From the NCBI GenBank assembly GCA_902495355.1, contig CABUWV010000006.1:62001-126000 (forward strand): a stretch of DNA of 64,000 nt, given 5' to 3'. Under the pieces are notes generated by a model that worked only from the letters and a program-made list of their open reading frames with translations, did not search any database and was not told the origin of the DNA. Source of the stretch: an uncultured Collinsella sp. GTDB taxonomy: Bacteria; Actinomycetota; Coriobacteriia; Coriobacteriales; Coriobacteriaceae. Within the stretch, counting starts at the first letter, position 1, and the number at the start of each line of letters is the position of its first letter. Made by a program: the position numbers and the translations under genes. Of this stretch, positions 1 to 8,518 are shown one piece after another.

Positions 1-1527
1 GCGAGCTATGCGCTGGCGGCCCGCGGCTTCGAGACCATCATGGTCAACTGCAACCCCGAGACCGTCTCGACCGACTACGACACGTCAGACCGCCTGTACT
101 TTGAGCCGCTCACCTACGAGGACGTCATGGACGTTATCGATGTCGAGCGTCCCGACGGCGTCGTGGTGACGCTCGGCGGACAGACCCCGCTTAAGCTGGC
201 GCGCATGCTCGAGGAGAGCGGCGTGAACATCATGGGTACCAAGCCCGACGCCATCGATTTTGCCGAGGACCGCGAGCGTTTCGCCGCCCTGCTCGACAAG
301 CTGGGCATTATGTACCCGCCGGCGGGTCAGGCCACTTCGTTTGAGGAGGCCGAGGCCGTGGCCGCGCACATCGGCTACCCGCTGCTGGTGCGTCCGAGCT
401 ATGTGTTGGGCGGCCGCGGCATGATGATCGCCTACGATGCCGAGCATCTGCGCGATTACATGGCCGAGGCTGCGCGCATTAGCCCCGACTACCCGGTGTA
501 TCTCGATCGCTTCCTGGAGGGTGCGATCGAGTCCGATGTCGACGCCCTGTGCGACGGCGAGGAAGTCTATATTGGCGGCATCCTGGAGCATATCGAGGAG
601 GCCGGTATCCACTCCGGTGACTCCGCGACCTGCATTCCGCCGTTCAGCTTTAGCGAGAGCCTTCAGGCGAAGCTCCGCGAGACCACGCGCCGCATCGCGA
701 TGGCGCTGGGGGTCCGCGGCCTGGTCAACGTGCAGTATGCCATCAAGGGCGAGACCGTCTACGTTATTGAGGCCAATCCGCGTGCCAGCCGTACCGTGCC
801 GTTCATCTCCAAGGCCACCGGCGTGCCGCTGGCCAAGTGCGCGGCGCGTATCATGGCGGGCGATTCTATCGCGAGCCTGGGCCTGCCGAGCGACGAGCGT
901 CAGCTGGACTGGTTCTGCATGAAGGAAGCCGTTATGCCCTGGGGCCGTTTCCCGGGAGCCGACGTTATCCTGGGGCCCGAGATGAAGTCGACGGGCGAGG
1001 TCATGGGTATCGCCAAGAGCTATCCCGAGGCATATGCCAAGACGCAGATGGCGATTGACTACAAGCTGCCCGATCCGAGCTGCGGCAAGGTGTTCATTAG
1101 CGTGTGCGACCGCGACAAGCGTCATATCCTTTCGGTCGCCCGTATCCTGCGCTATCTTGGCTTTGACATCTGCTCTACCGAGGGTACGGCGCGCGTGCTG
1201 CGCGGAGGCAACGTGACGTGCGAGGTCGTGGAAAAGATCAGCGGCCCGCACGACGGCGAGCGTCCCAACATCGGCGACCTCATCGCCGATGGCAAGATCG
1301 CGGTGATCATCAATACGCCGTACGGCTCGGGTTCGCGCGGCGACGGCTATCTGTTGCGCACCGAGGCGGTGCGCCGCGGCGTGACCTGCGTGACGGCGAT
1401 GTCTGCCGCCAATACGTACGTGAGTGCCATCGAGGCAGTGCGTGAGGACCAGCAGGGTCACGGTAGCGCCAACGACATGGGCATGGACGTCATCGCCCTG
1501 CAGGACCTGCCGCAGTACACGGTGTAG
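1..1527 (+). CDS. carB: Carbamoyl-phosphate synthase large subunit, C-terminal half (5' end outside window)
   Basis: CarB makes carbamoyl phosphate from ammonia, bicarbonate and two ATP, for arginine and pyrimidine synthesis. The reading frame is open from base 1, so about 509 C-terminal residues of a protein of roughly 1070 are present. The start of the window encodes the conserved MVNCNPETVSTDYDTSDRLY segment that opens the second ATP-grasp (carbamate kinase) half. ATP-grasp residues follow (GGQTPL, RPSYVLGGRGM, EANPRASR). The last ~130 residues form the MGS-like allosteric domain, with ICSTEGTA and NTPYG. The stop codon is TAG at 1525-1527. carA would be expected upstream, outside the window. 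The next genes downstream are purE and a sortase. Confidence 0.97.
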   Translation, partial: ASYALAARGFETIMVNCNPETVSTDYDTSDRLYFEPLTYEDVMDVIDVERPDGVVVTLGGQTPLKLARMLEESGVNIMGTKPDAIDFAEDRERFAALLDKLGIMYPPAGQATSFEEAEAVAAHIGYPLLVRPSYVLGGRGMMIAYDAEHLRDYMAEAARISPDYPVYLDRFLEGAIESDVDALCDGEEVYIGGILEHIEEAGIHSGDSATCIPPFSFSESLQAKLRETTRRIAMALGVRGLVNVQYAIKGETVYVIEANPRASRTVPFISKATGVPLAKCAARIMAGDSIASLGLPSDERQLDWFCMKEAVMPWGRFPGADVILGPEMKSTGEVMGIAKSYPEAYAKTQMAIDYKLPDPSCGKVFISVCDRDKRHILSVARILRYLGFDICSTEGTARVLRGGNVTCEVVEKISGPHDGERPNIGDLIADGKIAVIINTPYGSGSRGDGYLLRTEAVRRGVTCVTAMSAANTYVSAIEAVREDQQGHGSANDMGMDVIALQDLPQYTV

Positions 1528-1539
1528 TGTGACCTGTCC

Positions 1540-1630
1540 GGCCGGGGCGGGAGGGGCCGAGATTTCCCCCTTTCGCTCCGGCTGCAAGCAGAGTCGCTCA
1601 GGAGGAAACTCGGCCCCTCCCGCCCCGGCC
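1540..1630. repeat. Long dyad, class H copy 1
   Basis: Two perfect 22-base arms (1540-1561 and 1609-1630, GC-rich) enclose a 47-base loop. Read on the minus strand the loop carries CTGAGCGACTCTGC, then a short spacer, then GCAGCCGGAGCGAA. Nearly the same core sits inside the neighbouring dyad at 1791-1874, whose arms are different in sequence. There is no T-run after the 3' arm, so a simple terminator role is not obvious. Confidence 0.85.
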
Positions 1631-1703
1631 TGCGGTGACTTAGCTGCACCGTGTGCTGCCGAAGGGGCGTCGCGCGATGACTGGGGCTGAATAGAAAATG
1701 AGT

Positions 1704-1748
1704 GTGGGATACGCCGTTCGTTCGAACGGCGTATCCCACGTTATTATT
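1704..1748 (+). terminator. Hairpin terminator after carB
   Basis: A perfect 17-bp stem (1704-1720 with 1723-1739) is followed by the T-rich stretch TTATTATTT. It lies about 180 bases past the carB stop. The flanks are A/T-rich on both sides, so it could also work on the minus strand. Confidence 0.75.
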
Positions 1749-1790
1749 TCAGCCAACGTACGTCATAGCAATTCCCGGTAGGTCGCAGGG

Positions 1791-1874
1791 CGCTTCGCGG
1801 GCGGGCCAGGCTTTATCTGAACGACTTTGCGAAGCAACCGGAGTGAAGATAAAGCCTGGCCCGCCCGCGAAGCG
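1791..1874. repeat. Long dyad, class H copy 2
   Basis: Two perfect 28-base arms (1791-1818 and 1847-1874) enclose a 28-base loop. On the plus strand the loop and its edge read CTGAACGACTTTGC, then GAA, then GCAACCGGAGTGAA. This matches the core of the 1540-1630 dyad in inverted orientation. The arms share almost nothing with those of the first copy beyond GC-rich GGGCGGG-like patches. Confidence 0.85.
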
Positions 1875-1912
1875 CCACGCAGACCGCAGGGACGGGAGCA
1901 GCTATACTACTC

Positions 1913-1918
1913 TCAGTA
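1913..1918 (+). promoter_or_regulatory. Probable -10 box for purE
   Basis: TATACT lies 54 bases before the purE start and downstream of the carB terminator and both class H dyads. No convincing -35 hexamer is visible 16-18 bases upstream. Confidence 0.45.
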
Positions 1919-1971
1919 GTTAAGGGTCGCGGATCCGCCGCGTCGCCGCTCTCAACAGGAGGTCTTTGTTT

Positions 1972-2436
1972 ATGGCAGATCAAAAGCCGGTTGTCGGGAT
2001 CATCATGGGTTCCAAGTCCGATCTGGGCGTTATGGAAGGCTGCACCGCCGAGCTCGAGGCACTCGGTGTGCCCTATGAGCTCGTCATTGCGAGCGCGCAC
2101 CGCACGCCGGTGAAGGTTCACGAGTGGGCCTCGACTGCTGCCGATCGCGGGATCAAAGTGATTATCGCCGCTGCCGGCAAGGCCGCTCACTTGGGTGGTG
2201 TCGTGGCTGCCTTTACGCCGCTGCCGGTTATCGGCGTGCCTATGAAGACGAGTGACCTGGGCGGTATGGATTCGCTACTGTCTATGGTGCAGATGCCTTC
2301 GGGCGTGCCCGTGGCCTGCGTTGCCATCAACGGCGCTAAGAACGCCGCCATCTATGCCACGCAGATTCTTGGCGCCTGCGACCCCGAGTACCGCAAGGTT
2401 ATCGAGAAGATGAAGCAGGAGATGGCCGACGCCTAA
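1972..2436 (+). CDS. purE: N5-carboxyaminoimidazole ribonucleotide mutase (PurE)
   Basis: PurE converts N5-CAIR to CAIR in de novo purine synthesis. The 154-residue protein has the class I signatures: IIMGSKSD for phosphate binding near the N-terminus, IASAHRTP around residue 40, and a glycine-rich AAAGKAAHLGG loop. The loop has K where many enzymes read GGAAHLPG; that variant is common in other bacteria. The start is ATG 1972 with AGGAGG at 1957-1962, rather than the in-frame TTG two codons upstream. No purK is next to it. purF, purM and purN lie 3-7 kb downstream as a separate group. Confidence 0.96.
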   Translation: MADQKPVVGIIMGSKSDLGVMEGCTAELEALGVPYELVIASAHRTPVKVHEWASTAADRGIKVIIAAAGKAAHLGGVVAAFTPLPVIGVPMKTSDLGGMDSLLSMVQMPSGVPVACVAINGAKNAAIYATQILGACDPEYRKVIEKMKQEMADA

Positions 2437-2472
2437 ACGGCTTGCCGTTCCGTTGTAACCACAGGGAGAATC

Positions 2473-3477
2473 ATGTCCGACTATCAGGGAAAACGTTTCT
2501 CGGCTTCTCAGATCCCCGATCCATCCAAGCCGGGATCGGCCCGCTCCATGCAGCATGGTCGGGCATCCTCTCCTCAGCAGGCTCGTGCGCCGCGTCCCGT
2601 AACGCCGACGTCCCATCGCCGTCAGGATACGCCGGCTGCGTATCGCCCTTCGTCATATGGCACGGCAAAGAAGCAGGCCCGGTCGACGAGGCAACCGAGC
2701 GGCGCGTCGTCCAGCTATACCGAGCCGCCGCATAAGAAGCGTCGCTCCATCATCCCCATCCTACTCATCATCGTGGGCATCGGTCTGATTGTCGCCGCCG
2801 CCGCCATCTTTATCAATGCTCAGATTGGCTATAAGCAGGCGAGCGATTCGTACCAGAAAATCGAGAAGCAATATGTAAGCGATAAGGACGCCAGCGGCGT
2901 GCCGATTGTCGACTTCGATGCACTTGCTCAGACAAACCCCGAGATTGTGGGTTGGATTTATGTGCCGGGAACCAACATCAACTATCCCGTGGTGCAGACC
3001 AACAACAACTCCAAATACCTCAACACGCTGTTCGACGGCACGACCAATGCGTCTGGGGCCATTTTCCTGGATAGCGATGACACCGCGCCGGGAATGGTTG
3101 ACCAGCAGACCACGATCTACGGCCACCATATGAATGACGGGTCGATGTTCAACGTGATTTCGGACACCACCGACCAAGCGACATTCGATAGCATCGAGTA
3201 CGTGTATTACATCACGCGCGATGCAACGTATAAGCTGCGACCGCTGGCGACCAAGGTCGTCGAGGACACGTATGCCAAGGCGCGCACGCCTAATTTTGAG
3301 GGTGACGGCGGGCTCAAGAACTATCTGTCCGAGATGCTCGACGGCGCATCGGCGGTGGCGAGCGATGCAAGGGACCGCGCCACCTTGGCAACCAAGGTCG
3401 TGACACTTGTGACCTGTCGCTCGCTGTCATTTAGCAATACGCGCGCCGTCATGGTGCTCACGCCGGTCGAGGAATAG
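2473..3477 (+). CDS. srtB: Class B sortase
   Basis: A membrane-anchored cysteine transpeptidase of 334 residues. The first ~95 residues are basic and rich in Ser, Pro and Gln. One transmembrane helix follows (about 97-117, IIPILLIIVGIGLIVAAAAI). The extracellular sortase domain has the class B pattern: NPEIVGWIYVPGTNINYPVV, the catalytic His in TIYGHHM, the catalytic Cys in TLVTC and Arg in SNTRAVM near the end. Class B enzymes anchor surface proteins or assemble pili. No LPXTG-type substrate is adjacent, so its target is unknown. The long cytoplasmic tail is unusual in length and would sit inside the cell. Confidence 0.9.
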   Translation: MSDYQGKRFSASQIPDPSKPGSARSMQHGRASSPQQARAPRPVTPTSHRRQDTPAAYRPSSYGTAKKQARSTRQPSGASSSYTEPPHKKRRSIIPILLIIVGIGLIVAAAAIFINAQIGYKQASDSYQKIEKQYVSDKDASGVPIVDFDALAQTNPEIVGWIYVPGTNINYPVVQTNNNSKYLNTLFDGTTNASGAIFLDSDDTAPGMVDQQTTIYGHHMNDGSMFNVISDTTDQATFDSIEYVYYITRDATYKLRPLATKVVEDTYAKARTPNFEGDGGLKNYLSEMLDGASAVASDARDRATLATKVVTLVTCRSLSFSNTRAVMVLTPVEE

Positions 3478-3535
3478 ATTGTTGAGAGTAGCCCGTCCCA
3501 AACGAGCTGCTCGATGACGGTAAAAGGGGGAAATT

Positions 3536-3952
3536 ATGCTCGAGAATGGCAAAACGATGCCTTCGATTGATGCTTGGCTGCGCGAGGCTAAGGCCGATCC
3601 GTCGGCACCTGCGTGCGGCATGTATTTGACGCATAACGGTGTGGTGCGTGCGACGCCCAAGGCCGAGGTGCGCGGAGTCGAGACAGATGGCGTGGCGCCG
3701 GGTCACAAGGTGGGCGGCATGGTCTTTGACTACGACGCCGAAAAGGTGCGGTCTGTCATCGAGGCGACGCGCGCGATGACAGGTATTGGCTATGTGCGCG
3801 TGTGGCTGGCAAGCGGTGAGCTTTCCGTGGGCGATGACATCATGCTCGTGCTCATTGGCGGAGACATTCGTCCGCATGTGGTCGATGCGCTGCAGGCGCT
3901 TGTCGGCACCATCAAGAACGAATGCGTGAATGAGGTCGAGCGCGAGGCATAG
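3536..3952 (+). CDS. MoaE-like protein (molybdopterin synthase large subunit family), divergent
   Basis: A 138-residue protein that aligns by eye with MoaE: a GxxxTHNGVVR segment near residue 30, FDYDAEKVRSVIEA in place of the MoaE LEHYPxM helix, and SGELSVGDDI matching the GEL-x-x-GD-x-I strand. The HR pair and the C-terminal (F/W)-K-(K/R)-E lysine motif of active MoaE are missing; here the end reads TIKNECVNEVE. No moaD, moaA or moaC is nearby. A sulfur-transfer role in molybdenum cofactor synthesis is therefore uncertain. The SD-like AAAGGGGG precedes ATG 3536. The gene ends at a bidirectional terminator. Confidence 0.6.
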   Translation: MLENGKTMPSIDAWLREAKADPSAPACGMYLTHNGVVRATPKAEVRGVETDGVAPGHKVGGMVFDYDAEKVRSVIEATRAMTGIGYVRVWLASGELSVGDDIMLVLIGGDIRPHVVDALQALVGTIKNECVNEVEREA

Positions 3953-3986
3953 GGCTTTGCGATCGATTCGAGTCCATCTGTAGCAA

Positions 3987-4024
3987 AAGCCCGCTGGCAG
4001 TTAGACTGAACTGCCAGCGGGCTT
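3987..4024. terminator. Bidirectional hairpin terminator
   Basis: A perfect 16-bp stem (3987-4002 with 4009-4024) with a 6-base loop, flanked by AAAA on the left and CTTACTTG on the right. It separates two convergent genes, the MoaE-like gene (+) and the membrane protein gene (-). Confidence 0.85.
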
Positions 4025-4061
4025 ACTTGTCCGTTGGAACCGACTTGCACCAGCGCCCGCG

Positions 4062-5291
4062 CTATACGCGTGTGGCGTCCTTGGGGCTCATGGTCATGCT
4101 CTGGAAGCGATTTTCCATATACTCATTATCGAAGTACGTGCCGTAGAACTGCGCAACGGGAATATCGTTGACCGTGCCGTTGACGCGCTGGTACCAGTAG
4201 TCGAGCGATTGCAGTGTCATGACGCCGTCGACCAGCATGATGATGGTAAAGATGACGGTGGCCGAGTAGCGGCTCTTCCAGGGAATCATGTTAATGAGCT
4301 TGAGCAATTTGGGCAGCAGCAGCCTGATCCAGATGAGTCCGCCCAAGCCCCACAGGCAGGCGAAGCCCGTGCAGGTGCGTCCGCCCGTGAGCACAGCGAG
4401 CGGATCGGGCATGCCGAATAGCCTAATGTGTGAATAGCTCCACGACACCACGCCAAATGAGGTCTGCATAAACCAGCCTACAAACACCTCGAAAGCGCCG
4501 CCGATCAGGGCACTTACCAGGAAAATGATCAGAGGATTCTTTTTATAGAAGCGGTTGAGCGCCATGGTCATGAGCACCGCGCCAAATCCGTAGATGGGGC
4601 TAAAGGGGCCAAATAGCATACCGGCACGGTCCTGATAGACGCCGGGATCGACGACGACCATATGCCAGACTTCCTCGAGAATGAGACCTAACACGCTGCA
4701 GACGAAGAATACCCAGAACAGGTTGAAGTAGTTGAGCTTGATGTAGCCCTCGCCGGTTTCGTCGCGGCCGAGCATGCCCTCGGCGGCGGCGTCGCGGTCG
4801 AGCATCTCCTGCAGGCGGCGCTGCAGTTCGCGCTCCTGGCGAAGCGTAGGATCGACGGTGGCTGAAAGCGCGATGAGGATACCGAGCTGAATAGCGGGAC
4901 GAAGCAAGAAGAGCCCGATACCTTGGAGCATCACGTCGACCAAAAGCTCGACGACGGTGAATGCAATAAGGATATAGGACAGGCGGGCGGCGTTGCGGCG
5001 CTGGTTTCTGATAAGGTCCAGGCCAAAGATGATCAGGATGACGGCACTTGCCGCAGAGAGCATGATGCCGGCGACGATGAGTCCAACCGCGACGAGCGTG
5101 TTGTCGCCGAGCTTGGCGGCGGCGTTGCCGTTAATGAGCGCGGTGATGACCTGCCACATAAAGGCGGCGACCGACGGGAGTGTGCCCACGCCGGACAGGA
5201 TGCACAGGACGGCGTACACCTTAATGATGAGGGGAATCTTCTTGACCTCCGTGGCGCTGGGGACGCTGGGGTCGAGTTCGTTTCGATCCAT
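4062..5291 (-). CDS. Putative membrane protein, CmpB-type 'ABC transporter permease' family
   Basis: A 409-residue integral membrane protein. An N-terminal block has four predicted helices (about residues 22-150). A charged Arg/Glu-rich segment follows (about 150-175, RQERELQRRLQEML). The C-terminal half, starting at YFNLFWVFFVCSVLGLILEEVW, matches the PF06541-type domain called 'putative ABC transporter permease', with the typical GPFSPIYGFGAV and GAFEVFVGWFMQ stretches. No ATPase gene is nearby, so the transporter label is only a family name and the function is unknown. It is transcribed divergently from purF. Confidence 0.65.
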   Translation of the reverse strand: MDRNELDPSVPSATEVKKIPLIIKVYAVLCILSGVGTLPSVAAFMWQVITALINGNAAAKLGDNTLVAVGLIVAGIMLSAASAVILIIFGLDLIRNQRRNAARLSYILIAFTVVELLVDVMLQGIGLFLLRPAIQLGILIALSATVDPTLRQERELQRRLQEMLDRDAAAEGMLGRDETGEGYIKLNYFNLFWVFFVCSVLGLILEEVWHMVVVDPGVYQDRAGMLFGPFSPIYGFGAVLMTMALNRFYKKNPLIIFLVSALIGGAFEVFVGWFMQTSFGVVSWSYSHIRLFGMPDPLAVLTGGRTCTGFACLWGLGGLIWIRLLLPKLLKLINMIPWKSRYSATVIFTIIMLVDGVMTLQSLDYWYQRVNGTVNDIPVAQFYGTYFDNEYMENRFQSMTMSPKDATRV

Positions 5292-5586
5292 ACAGAACCT
5301 TTCTCGCTTTGTCCTAGGTTACAAGGATACGCCGCCAACCTGCCAAAAGACAGGACGAACGTCCCAATTGCAACAATGCAAGCCCTAACGGCGGGCGAGA
5401 CGCGTCGCAACGAAAGCATGTGGGATCGTCGGCCCCGAGGCGGTTGCCCAATAAAATGTTTGGCTGCAAAACGGATTATAAGCTCGGTGGGCTTTTAAAA
5501 AGCGCTGTTCATGCGCGGGAGTGCTTGTCTTGCCGTGCGTATAATAGGGCAGGTAACGCCAAATAACGAGGCTCTGAGGGGATGCC
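5292..5586. other. Divergent intergenic region between the membrane protein gene and purF
   Basis: About 295 bases without a gene. It holds the purF -10 box on the plus strand. On the minus strand there is a weak candidate promoter (TTGGCA, 17 bases, TGTAAC) ending about 26 bases before the membrane protein start. I see no riboswitch or purine operator that I can name. Confidence 0.4.
5540..5545 (+). promoter_or_regulatory. -10 box for purF
   Basis: A consensus TATAAT 41 bases before the purF ATG. No good -35 hexamer is seen at 16-18 bases, so an activator or a weak -35 is likely. Confidence 0.6.
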
Positions 5587-7257
5587 ATGTCTCAAGAAAC
5601 CATCCGCGCGGCCGAGCGTGCCGCGGGACAGGTGAAGACCATGTCGACGTATGATCCGGACTCCGACCAGCTGCATGAGGAATGCGGCATTTTTGGTGTG
5701 TGGGCGCCCGATCGCGACGTGGCTCGACTGACGTACTTTGGTCTGCGCGCGCTACAGCATCGCGGCCAGGAATCGGCGGGAATCGCCGTGGGTGATGGCG
5801 GCACGGTTATGGTTCGCAAGGACCTGGGACTGCTCGACCGCGTGTTCTCCAACGCCGACCTGTCGACGCTCTCCGGTCAGCTGGCCGTGGGCCACGTGCG
5901 CTATGGCACCGCCGGCGCCAAGAGCTGGGAAGCCTCGCAGCCGCATCTTTCTACCATCAACAGCGTCATTATCGCGCTTGCTCACAACGGCACTCTGGTC
6001 AACACCGACGAGCTGCGCCGCCAGCTGATCGAGCTGGGCGTGCCGTTCCTCTCCAATTCGGATTCCGAGGTCGCGACCAAGCTCATTGGCTACTTTACTC
6101 AGCGTACAGGCCATCTGCGTGAGGGCATTCGCAAGACCATGGAGCTCGTGCGCGGCGGCTACGCCATGACGCTCATCAACGAGCAGGCGCTCTACGCTTT
6201 CCGCGATCCGCACGGCATTCGCCCGCTCGTGCTGGGCAAGCTGGTAGACGAGGGTCTGGACCAGGCCGATGCCGCATCCGTTTCGCAGCTGCCCTCGCAA
6301 GACGGCGCCGCTACGGTCGACTCCGCCGTCCGTGTCACGCGCGCCGGCGGCTGGGTCGTTGCTTCCGAGACCTGCGCACTCGACATCGTGGGTGCCGAGT
6401 ACGTCCGTGACGTCCGTCCCGGCGAGATCTTGCGCATCAGCGTCGAGGGTCTGGTATCCGAGCAGGGCGTGCCTGCAGCCGAAGAGCCCGCTAACTGCAT
6501 CTTTGAGCAGGTCTACTTTGCCCGCCCCGACTCCATCATGAACGGCAAGAGCGTCTATGCCTGCCGTTACGACATGGGCCGTCAGCTGGCACATGAGGAG
6601 CCCGTCGAGGCCGACCTGGTCATCGGCGTGCCCGACTCCGGCCTGCCGCCCGCGGAGGGGTATTCGCACGAGAGCGGTATTCCCTTTGGCGAGGGCCTTA
6701 TCAAGAACCGCTACGTGGGCCGTACGTTTATCGAACCTACGCAGGAGCTGCGCGCCATGGGCGTGCGCATGAAGCTCAACCCGCTGCGCGACAACATCGA
6801 GGGCAAGCGCCTGGTCGTCATCGACGACTCCATCGTGCGCGGCACCACCATGGTGCAGCTCGTCAAGATGTTGCGCAACGCTGGCGCCAAGGAGATTCAT
6901 ATCCGCATCAACTCGCCCGAGGTCATCTGGCCGTGCTTCTACGGTATCGATACCGACGTACAGTCGCAGCTTATCAGCGCCAATAAGACGGTCGACGAGA
7001 TTTGCGAGTATATCGGTGCCGATTCGCTGGCCTTCCTTTCGGTCGAGGGCCTGCTTAAGGTCATGCCCAAGGGTGGCTACTGCGATGCGTGCTTTACCGG
7101 CCGCTACCCCGTGGCGATTCCCGAGAGCTTTGGCCGCGACAAGTTTATGGAGGGCTTTACGCCTCGCAACCTGGATAAGCCGCTGCACTTTGACGACGAC
7201 GCCGTGGTCGAGAAATACGACGACCGCAGCTGGGAAGAGAAGCACGGCGAGGCCTAA
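5587..7257 (+). CDS. purF: Amidophosphoribosyltransferase
   Basis: First committed step of purine synthesis: PRPP plus glutamine gives phosphoribosylamine. 556 residues, longer than the usual 470-510. Extra length lies in the ~30-residue N-terminal leader and in a loop around residues 220-250 that interrupts the glutaminase domain. The mature catalytic Cys is in EECGIFG at about residue 34, so an N-terminal propeptide would have to be removed. The glutaminase motif LRALQHRGQES follows. The PRTase domain has VVIDDSIVRGTT, the PRPP loop. The C-terminal region has CYS residues in MPKGGYCDACFTG that could bind an Fe-S cluster. ATG 5587 follows GAGGGG. An alternative start is ATG 5641. Confidence 0.96.
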   Translation: MSQETIRAAERAAGQVKTMSTYDPDSDQLHEECGIFGVWAPDRDVARLTYFGLRALQHRGQESAGIAVGDGGTVMVRKDLGLLDRVFSNADLSTLSGQLAVGHVRYGTAGAKSWEASQPHLSTINSVIIALAHNGTLVNTDELRRQLIELGVPFLSNSDSEVATKLIGYFTQRTGHLREGIRKTMELVRGGYAMTLINEQALYAFRDPHGIRPLVLGKLVDEGLDQADAASVSQLPSQDGAATVDSAVRVTRAGGWVVASETCALDIVGAEYVRDVRPGEILRISVEGLVSEQGVPAAEEPANCIFEQVYFARPDSIMNGKSVYACRYDMGRQLAHEEPVEADLVIGVPDSGLPPAEGYSHESGIPFGEGLIKNRYVGRTFIEPTQELRAMGVRMKLNPLRDNIEGKRLVVIDDSIVRGTTMVQLVKMLRNAGAKEIHIRINSPEVIWPCFYGIDTDVQSQLISANKTVDEICEYIGADSLAFLSVEGLLKVMPKGGYCDACFTGRYPVAIPESFGRDKFMEGFTPRNLDKPLHFDDDAVVEKYDDRSWEEKHGEA

Positions 7258-7296
7258 AACCTGCCATGTAGGGACAGGTTCATTTTGGTAGGTTTT
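7256..7296. repeat. Dyad class E copy 1, starting in the purF stop codon
   Basis: Arms AAAACCTGCCA (7256-7266) and TGGTAGGTTTT (7286-7296). The left arm begins within the purF TAA (7255-7257). Copies E2 and E3 (18.3-18.5 kb) share the AACCTGCCA arm and the CATTTTGG/TATTTTGG interior. It may serve as a 3' end element, but purM follows on the same strand 119 bases later. Confidence 0.7.
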
Positions 7297-7414
7297 ACCT
7301 GCTGTTTTGTTGATTGAGCGGCGCGCGTTGTTATGGCGTGCGCCGAAATGAACGCAACTATGAGCACCGTTTGGCGCCCGCGCGGCGCCACGGTAGTGGG
7401 AGAGGAAGGCTCAG

Positions 7415-8518
7415 ATGAGCGACAGCAAGCATGTGACGTATGAGGATGCCGGCGTCGATACCGCCGAGGGCGGCCGTGCCGTCGACGCGATTAAGCAGAT
7501 GGTCAAGGACACCAACCGCCCCGAGGTCATCGGCGGTATCGGCGGCTTCGGTGGCCTGTTCTCGGCCGCCGCGCTTAAGGATATGGAAGACCCGATTCTG
7601 ATTAGCGGTACCGACGGCGTGGGCACCAAGCTCGTGCTCGCCCAGATCATGGACCGTCACGAGACGGTGGGCCAGGACCTGGTCGCCATGTGCGTCAACG
7701 ACATTTTGGCTTCGGGCGCCGAGCCGCTGTTCTTCCTGGACTACGTTGCCATCGGCCACATTGAGGCCGAGCACATGGCAAAGATCATCAAGGGTGTGGC
7801 CGATGGCTGTAAGCTCGCGGGCTGCGCGCTCGTGGGCGGCGAGATGGCCGAGCACCCGGGCGTCATGGCTCCGGCCGACTACGACCTTGCCGGCTTTACC
7901 GTGGGCGTCGTCGACCGTCCCAAGATGCTCGATCCCGCAAACGTCCGCCCCGGTGATGTGATCCTGGGCCTGCCTTCCACCGGTGTGCACTCCAACGGAT
8001 ACTCGCTCGTGCGCAAGGTCATCGGCGTCGACGGCATTAAGCCGGGCACGCCCGAGGCCGCCGCTAAGGCCGAGGAGCTGAGCCGTCCGCTCGAGGAGCT
8101 CGGCGGCGCATCGCTGGCAGACGCCCTGTTGGCCCCCACGCGCATCTATGTGAAGCCGATTCTTGAGCTGCTGCGCGGCGGCGCCAACGTGCATGCTATC
8201 GCCCACATCACCGGCGGCGGTATTACCGAGAACCTCAACCGCGCGCTCGCCGACGACGTCGACGCCGTGGTCACCCGCAACGGCGCTGAGATGGGTTGGG
8301 ACGTTCCGCCCGTCATCACCTATGTGTCGCGCCAGGCCGAGCTTGCGCCCAACGAGGCGTGCAAGACCTTCAACATGGGCGTTGGCCTGTGCCTGATCGT
8401 CGCCCCCGAGGACGAGGCCGCGGTTACCGAGGCCCTGGTCGCGCTGGGCGAGAAGCCGTTCCGCGTGGGCGAGTGCGTCGAGGGTTCCGGTAAGGTCGTG
8501 TACTCCGATGAGCGCTAA
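7415..8518 (+). CDS. purM: Phosphoribosylformylglycinamidine cyclo-ligase
   Basis: PurM (AIR synthetase) closes FGAM to AIR using ATP. 367 residues, normal length. Visible family motifs: YEDAGVD at the N-terminus, GGIGGFGGLF, ISGTDGVGTKL, DLVAMCVNDIL, GCALVGGEMAEHPG and ITGGGITENLNR. It is the middle gene of purF-purM-purN on one strand. The last 11 bases overlap the purN start, which suggests translational coupling. Confidence 0.97.
   Translation: MSDSKHVTYEDAGVDTAEGGRAVDAIKQMVKDTNRPEVIGGIGGFGGLFSAAALKDMEDPILISGTDGVGTKLVLAQIMDRHETVGQDLVAMCVNDILASGAEPLFFLDYVAIGHIEAEHMAKIIKGVADGCKLAGCALVGGEMAEHPGVMAPADYDLAGFTVGVVDRPKMLDPANVRPGDVILGLPSTGVHSNGYSLVRKVIGVDGIKPGTPEAAAKAEELSRPLEELGGASLADALLAPTRIYVKPILELLRGGANVHAIAHITGGGITENLNRALADDVDAVVTRNGAEMGWDVPPVITYVSRQAELAPNEACKTFNMGVGLCLIVAPEDEAAVTEALVALGEKPFRVGECVEGSGKVVYSDER

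Noticed and set aside
5292..5586. Purine riboswitch or PurR box upstream of purF
   Set aside because: I could not recognise either motif; only a -10 box is clear.
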